A DNA stretch of 6,997 nucleotides from Actinomycetales bacterium (GTDB lineage: Bacteria; Actinomycetota; Actinomycetes; Mycobacteriales; Mycobacteriaceae), in the NCBI GenBank assembly GCA_012841845.1, contig DUTZ01000092.1:1-6997 (forward strand). The letters are read 5' to 3'. The position numbers and the translations under genes are program-made. The notes beneath the pieces were generated by a model. That model was not told the origin of the DNA and searched no databases. It saw only the letters and a list, made by a program, of their open reading frames with translations. The stretch's first letter is position 1; each line of letters begins with the position of its first letter. Below are positions 3,890 through 6,997 of the stretch, piece after piece.

Positions 3890-5716
3890 GTGACCCTCTA
3901 CCGGAGCAACCCGCGCGACCTGGAGTTCGTCCTCTTCGACCTCTTCGACCTGGACGAGATCCTCGAGCGGCACGAGACCGAGCTCGACGGCGAGACCGTG
4001 CGCACCATGCTCCGGGAGGCCTCGGCCCTGGCCGAGGGGCCCGTGGCCGCCTCGTTCGCCGAGTCCGACCGCAACCCGCCGACCTTCGACCCGGCCACGC
4101 ACGAGGTCACCATGCCGCCGGAGTACGTCACATCGGTCCGCGCGTGGCAGGAGGGCGGCTGGGGACTGGTGGGCGTCGACCCGTCGGTCGGCGGGGTCGC
4201 GGCGCCGCGGCTCGTGGCGTGGGCGATCACCGAGTTCCTCGTGGGCGCCAACCCGTCGATCTTCATGTACCTCTCGGGCCCGCTGTTCGCCGAGATCATG
4301 CAGGAGATCGGCAACGAGCAGCAGAAGAAGTGGGCCACGCACATCATCGAGCGCAACCACGGGGCGTCGATGATGCTCACCGAGGCCGAGGTCGGCTCCG
4401 ACGTGGGCGCCGTGACCACCCGCGCGATCGAGCAGCCCGACGGCACGTGGCACATCGAGGGCGCCAAGCGGTTCATCACCGGGGCCGACTCCGGCGAGCT
4501 GTTCGAGAACATCTGGCACCAGGTGCTCGCCCGCCCCGTCGGCGCCGGCCCCGGCACCAAGGGCCTGAGCTACTTCTTCGTCCCCAAGTACCTCCCGGAC
4601 CCGGAGACCGCGGCGCCGGGCGAGCGCAACGGCGTCTACGTGACGGGCATCGAGAAGAAGATGGGCCTGGCCGCCTCCACGACGTGCGAGGTGTCGTTCG
4701 GCGCCCACGGCCACCCGGCGATCGGCTACCTCGCCGGCGACGTGCACCTGGGCATCAAGCAGATGTTCAAGACCATCGAGGCCGCGCGGATGATGGTCGG
4801 CACCAAGGCCATCGCCACCCTCTCGACCGGCTACCTCAACGCGCTGGAGTTCGCCAGGGAGCGCGTCCAGGGCGGCGACATGGCCAGGCTCGCCGACCCG
4901 ACCGCGCCAAAGGTCACGATCATCTACCACCCCGACGTGCGGCGCTCGCTGCTCACCCAGAAGGCCTACGCCGAGGGGCTGCGCGCGGTCTATCTCTACG
5001 CCGCCGCCCACCAGGACGTCGAGGCCGCCGAGGTCGTCTCCGGTGCCGGGCCCGAGCTCGCCCACACGGTCAACGACCTGCTGCTGCCCATCGTCAAGGG
5101 CGTCGGCTCGGAGCGCGCCTACCAGTGCCTCGCCGAGTCGCTGCAGTGCTTCGGGGGCTCCGGCTACCTCAAGGACTTCCCCGTGGAGCAGTACCTCCGG
5201 GACGCCAAGATCGACTCGCTGTACGAGGGAACCACCGCGATCCAGGCCCAGGACTTCTTCTTCCGCAAGATCGTCCGCGACGGCGGCTCCGCCCTCGGCC
5301 ACGTGGCGGCCCGGATCCACGAGTCCGTCGACGAGCCCAGCCCCGCCGAGCTCGAGACCGCGCGCACCGGCGTGGCCACCGCCCTGGCCGACGTCGAGTC
5401 GATGGTCGGCACGCTCACCGCGCACCTGCTCGCCGCGCAGGAGGACCCCGAGTCGCTCTACCTCGTCGGCCTGGGCTCGGTGCCGCTGCTCCTGGCCGTC
5501 GGTGACCTCATGGTGGGGTGGATGTTGCTGCGCTCGGCCCGGGTGGCGGTGGACCGGCTCGGCGACGCCCGTGACGACGACGAGGACTTCTACACCGGCA
5601 AGATCACGGTCGCGAACTTCTTCGCCCGCGCCCATCTCCCGCAGGTGTCCGCGGCCCGCGCGACGATCGACGCGCTCGACCTGGACGTGACGCGGATGCC
5701 CGAGGGGGCGTTCTGA
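3890..5716 (+). CDS. fadE5: Acyl-CoA dehydrogenase, FadE5-like, with C-terminal extension
   Basis: This 608-residue flavoenzyme catalyses the first, alpha-beta desaturation step of fatty-acyl-CoA beta-oxidation in the cytoplasm, using FAD and passing electrons to electron-transfer flavoprotein. From the GTG at 3890, the N-terminal helical domain (about 1-155) is followed by the beta domain. That domain has [11 protein letters not shown] (about 163-173) and [10 protein letters not shown] (about 193-202), which contact FAD and substrate. Then come the C-terminal helices with YHPDVRRSL (about 346-354) and [11 protein letters not shown] (about 417-427). The catalytic base is the glutamate of LYEGTTAIQ at about residue 446. 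The last ~130 residues form the extra domain (Acyl-CoA_dh_C type) that sets this group apart from 380-residue enzymes. Similarity to mycobacterial FadE5, an enzyme with broad acyl-chain range, is strong throughout, as recalled. Starting at GTG 3866 would add eight residues. It converges on the reductase gene downstream. Confidence 0.92.
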   Translation: MTLYRSNPRDLEFVLFDLFDLDEILERHETELDGETVRTMLREASALAEGPVAASFAESDRNPPTFDPATHEVTMPPEYVTSVRAWQEGGWGLVGVDPSVGGVAAPRLVAWAITEFLVGANPSIFMYLSGPLFAEIMQEIGNEQQKKWATHIIERNHGASMMLTEAEVGSDVGAVTTRAIEQPDGTWHIEGAKRFITGADSGELFENIWHQVLARPVGAGPGTKGLSYFFVPKYLPDPETAAPGERNGVYVTGIEKKMGLAASTTCEVSFGAHGHPAIGYLAGDVHLGIKQMFKTIEAARMMVGTKAIATLSTGYLNALEFARERVQGGDMARLADPTAPKVTIIYHPDVRRSLLTQKAYAEGLRAVYLYAAAHQDVEAAEVVSGAGPELAHTVNDLLLPIVKGVGSERAYQCLAESLQCFGGSGYLKDFPVEQYLRDAKIDSLYEGTTAIQAQDFFFRKIVRDGGSALGHVAARIHESVDEPSPAELETARTGVATALADVESMVGTLTAHLLAAQEDPESLYLVGLGSVPLLLAVGDLMVGWMLLRSARVAVDRLGDARDDDEDFYTGKITVANFFARAHLPQVSAARATIDALDLDVTRMPEGAF

Positions 5717-5720
5717 CGGC

Positions 5721-5735
5721 CGGGCTCAGCGCCCG
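5721..5735. terminator. Short hairpin between convergent fadE5 and reductase genes
   Basis: CGGGC (5721-5725) and GCCCG (5731-5735) form a 5-bp stem that spans the 9-nt gap and the stop of the opposing gene. An alternative GCTCA/TGAGC pairing is also possible across about 5724-5744. Being symmetrical, it could serve both directions. It is short and has no T-tract, so support is weak. Confidence 0.25.
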
Positions 5736-6694
5736 TGGGTGAGCACGATCTTGCCCACCGCCCCACGGCCGTCCATGAGCTGCAGCGCCTCGGTCGCCCG
5801 CTCGAGCGGGAACTCGGCGCCGACGAGCGGGTCGAGCTTGCCGGCGGCGAGCAGCGGCTCGACCTCGGCCCACTGCTTCTGCAGGTAGCCGGGGTTACTC
5901 ATCCAGTACTCGCCCCAGCCCACGCCCACGGCACTCTTGTTGCCCAGCAGAAGGCGGTTGACCTTGACGGTGGGGATCTCGCCGGCGGTGAACCCGATGA
6001 CGAGGATCCGCCCCTCCTGGCCGAGGGCGCGGAGGGAGTCGGTGAAGCGGTCGCCGCCCACGGGGTCGACGACGAGGTCGACCCCCTTGCCGTCGGTGAG
6101 CTCCTTGGCAGCGTCCTTGAACCCCTCGGGGGAGATCGCGTCGGAGGCCCCGGCCCGCCGCGCCAGCTCCCGCTTCTCCTCGGTGGAGGCCACGGCGATG
6201 ACGCGGTTGCCGTGCGCCGCCGCGAACTGGGTGGCCGCGATGCCGATGCCGCCGCCGGCGCCGTGGACGAGCACGGTCTCGCCGGGCTGCATCCGGCCGC
6301 GATGGGCCAGGGCGAAGTGGACGGTGAGGACGTTCATCGGCACCGAGGCGCCCTGGACGAAGCTCAGGGAGTCCGGCAGCGGGAACACGCACGACGGGTC
6401 GGCCGCCACGACCTCGGCGAAGCCGCCCAGCCCGGGGAAGGCACACACGCGGTCCCCGGCGGCGAAGCCCGACCCCGCGGGCGCCGACCGCACGACGCCC
6501 GCGACCTCGGAGCCGGGGACGAACGGCATCGGCGGCGAGATCTGGTACTTCCCGCGGCTCTGGAGGACCTCGGGGAAGGTCACCCCGGAGGCGTGGACGT
6601 CGATGACGACGGAGTCACCGGCCTCCGGCTCGGGGATGTCGACGACCTCGATCGCCTCGGGGCCGTCATGGCTGGAGATGTGGATGGCGCGCAT
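5726..6694 (-). CDS. Zinc-independent MDR oxidoreductase, NADPH:quinone reductase-like
   Basis: This 322-residue member of the medium-chain dehydrogenase/reductase superfamily belongs to the quinone oxidoreductase branch. It should be a soluble NADPH-dependent reductase of quinones or alpha,beta-unsaturated carbonyls. The N-terminal GroES-like domain (about 1-115) shows GVTFPEVLQSRGKYQ (37-51) and PMPFVPGSEVAGVV (55-68). The Rossmann domain carries VHGAGGGIGIAATQFA (143-158) as nucleotide-binding loop. The zinc-ligand cysteines and histidine of alcohol dehydrogenases are absent. VDPVGGDRF (209-217) and the C-terminal GAVGKIVL (311-318) are further family marks. Length is normal. The ATG (6694-6692) has no Shine-Dalgarno, but CAGAAT lies 7 nt upstream, so the gene may be leaderless. 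It lies 17 nt downstream of the DUF421 gene on the same strand. The substrate cannot be named from sequence; some members act on enoyl thioesters. Confidence 0.88.
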   Translation of the reverse strand: MRAIHISSHDGPEAIEVVDIPEPEAGDSVVIDVHASGVTFPEVLQSRGKYQISPPMPFVPGSEVAGVVRSAPAGSGFAAGDRVCAFPGLGGFAEVVAADPSCVFPLPDSLSFVQGASVPMNVLTVHFALAHRGRMQPGETVLVHGAGGGIGIAATQFAAAHGNRVIAVASTEEKRELARRAGASDAISPEGFKDAAKELTDGKGVDLVVDPVGGDRFTDSLRALGQEGRILVIGFTAGEIPTVKVNRLLLGNKSAVGVGWGEYWMSNPGYLQKQWAEVEPLLAAGKLDPLVGAEFPLERATEALQLMDGRGAVGKIVLTHGR

Positions 6695-6701
6695 GGACCC
6701 G

Positions 6702-6707
6702 ATTCTG
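6702..6707 (-). promoter_or_regulatory. Candidate leaderless -10 for the reductase gene
   Basis: On the minus strand CAGAAT (6707-6702) ends 7 nt before the ATG. The box departs from TAnnnT at its first base. It sits in the 17-nt gap after the DUF421 stop, so its -35 region would lie inside that gene. It would let the reductase be transcribed separately from the upstream gene. Confidence 0.3.
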
Positions 6708-6711
6708 CCCG

Positions 6712-6997
6712 TCAGGCGCCGCCCCGCGCCGGTTTCCGGTCGACGAGGCTCCCGGGCAGGCCGTCGACGCCGTCCACGCCGGCGAGGAGCCGCACGTCGA
6801 TCGGTTCCCCCGCGCGGAACACCGTGAGGGAGCCGCCGGTCTCGACGATCGCGAGCGCGACCTCGTCCGGTCGGCGGATCCCCGCGGTCCGCAGGTGGGT
6901 CCAGAGCTGCGCCTCCGTCATGTGCAGCCGGGCGAGGGCGCCGGCCCGGACCCCGCCCTCGACCAGGACGATCCGGGCGCGCGGGGCGACCGCGCGC
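6712..6997 (-). CDS. DUF421 (YetF-family) membrane protein, C-terminal part; 5' end outside window
   Basis: The C-terminal 94 residues are present, ending at TGA 6714-6712. In frame, ARIVLVEGGVRAGALARLHM leads into TEAQLWTHLRTAGIRRPDEV and VALAIVETGGSLTVFR. This is the typical cytosolic domain of DUF421/YetF proteins: a short strand with a glycine turn, the T-E-x-x-L helix, the L-R-x-x-G-I motif and the A-I-x-E-T-x-G-x-L-x-V strand. The membrane helices that precede it in full-length members (usually about 150-230 residues in all) lie beyond the window edge. An internal ATG at 6921-6919 would give a 69-residue protein, but conserved residues continue in frame upstream of it, so it is not the true start. 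Function of the family is poorly known. The last ~20 residues are a variable tail. Confidence 0.8.
   Translation of the reverse strand, partial: RAVAPRARIVLVEGGVRAGALARLHMTEAQLWTHLRTAGIRRPDEVALAIVETGGSLTVFRAGEPIDVRLLAGVDGVDGLPGSLVDRKPARGGA

Noticed and set aside
3671..5635. 654-residue minus-strand open frame opposite fadE5
   Set aside because: Low-complexity Gly/Val/His/Arg-rich translation with no recognisable domain. It is the antisense shadow of a well-supported gene.
6712..6921. Separate 69-residue protein starting at ATG 6921
   Set aside because: Conserved DUF421-type residues continue in frame upstream to the window edge, so this is an internal methionine.

Overview
The window is a high-GC chromosomal segment from an actinobacterium. 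The best fit is the mycolic-acid group (Mycobacteriales/Corynebacteriales, for example Dietzia, Gordonia, Rhodococcus or Corynebacterium relatives). This rests on the strong G/C bias at third codon positions and on recalled similarity of several products to Mycobacterium or Corynebacterium proteins: a RibM/PnuX-type transporter under an FMN riboswitch, a DapC-type aminotransferase, and an FadE5-type acyl-CoA dehydrogenase with the long C-terminal extension. No database search was run.

Layout. Positions 1-323 (minus) hold the N-terminal 107 residues of a PnuC-family transporter whose 3' end lies outside the window. Its 340-base leader contains a clear FMN riboswitch (426-599, minus), a likely promoter just upstream of it, and a possible expression platform next to the ribosome binding site. 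Positions 664-1125 (minus) encode a Tat-exported Rieske iron-sulfur lipoprotein. It diverges across only 44 bp from a DapC-like aminotransferase (1170-2330, plus). Both of these starts look leaderless, with TAnnnT boxes at the same spacing.

Positions 2331-3660 form an accessory island. A VapBC toxin-antitoxin pair (2471-3165) is framed by two copies of a 44-nt imperfect hairpin repeat exactly 800 bp apart. Downstream is the decayed C-terminal part of a Fic-family protein (about 3243-3660), with a frameshift and a 12-bp tandem duplication. A 229-base gap with several inverted repeats follows.

Positions 3890-5716 (plus) encode the FadE5-like acyl-CoA dehydrogenase. It converges, with a 9-nt gap, on a zinc-independent NADPH:quinone reductase-like MDR protein (5726-6694, minus). 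The window ends in the C-terminal part of a DUF421/YetF-family membrane protein (6712-6997, minus), which lies 17 nt upstream of the reductase gene.

Most genes are ordinary core metabolism: riboflavin uptake, lysine/diaminopimelate synthesis, fatty-acid beta-oxidation and redox. The unusual part is the repeat-framed vapBC cassette beside a broken Fic gene. The riboswitch expression platform and the back-to-back leaderless promoters are the other points worth a second look.
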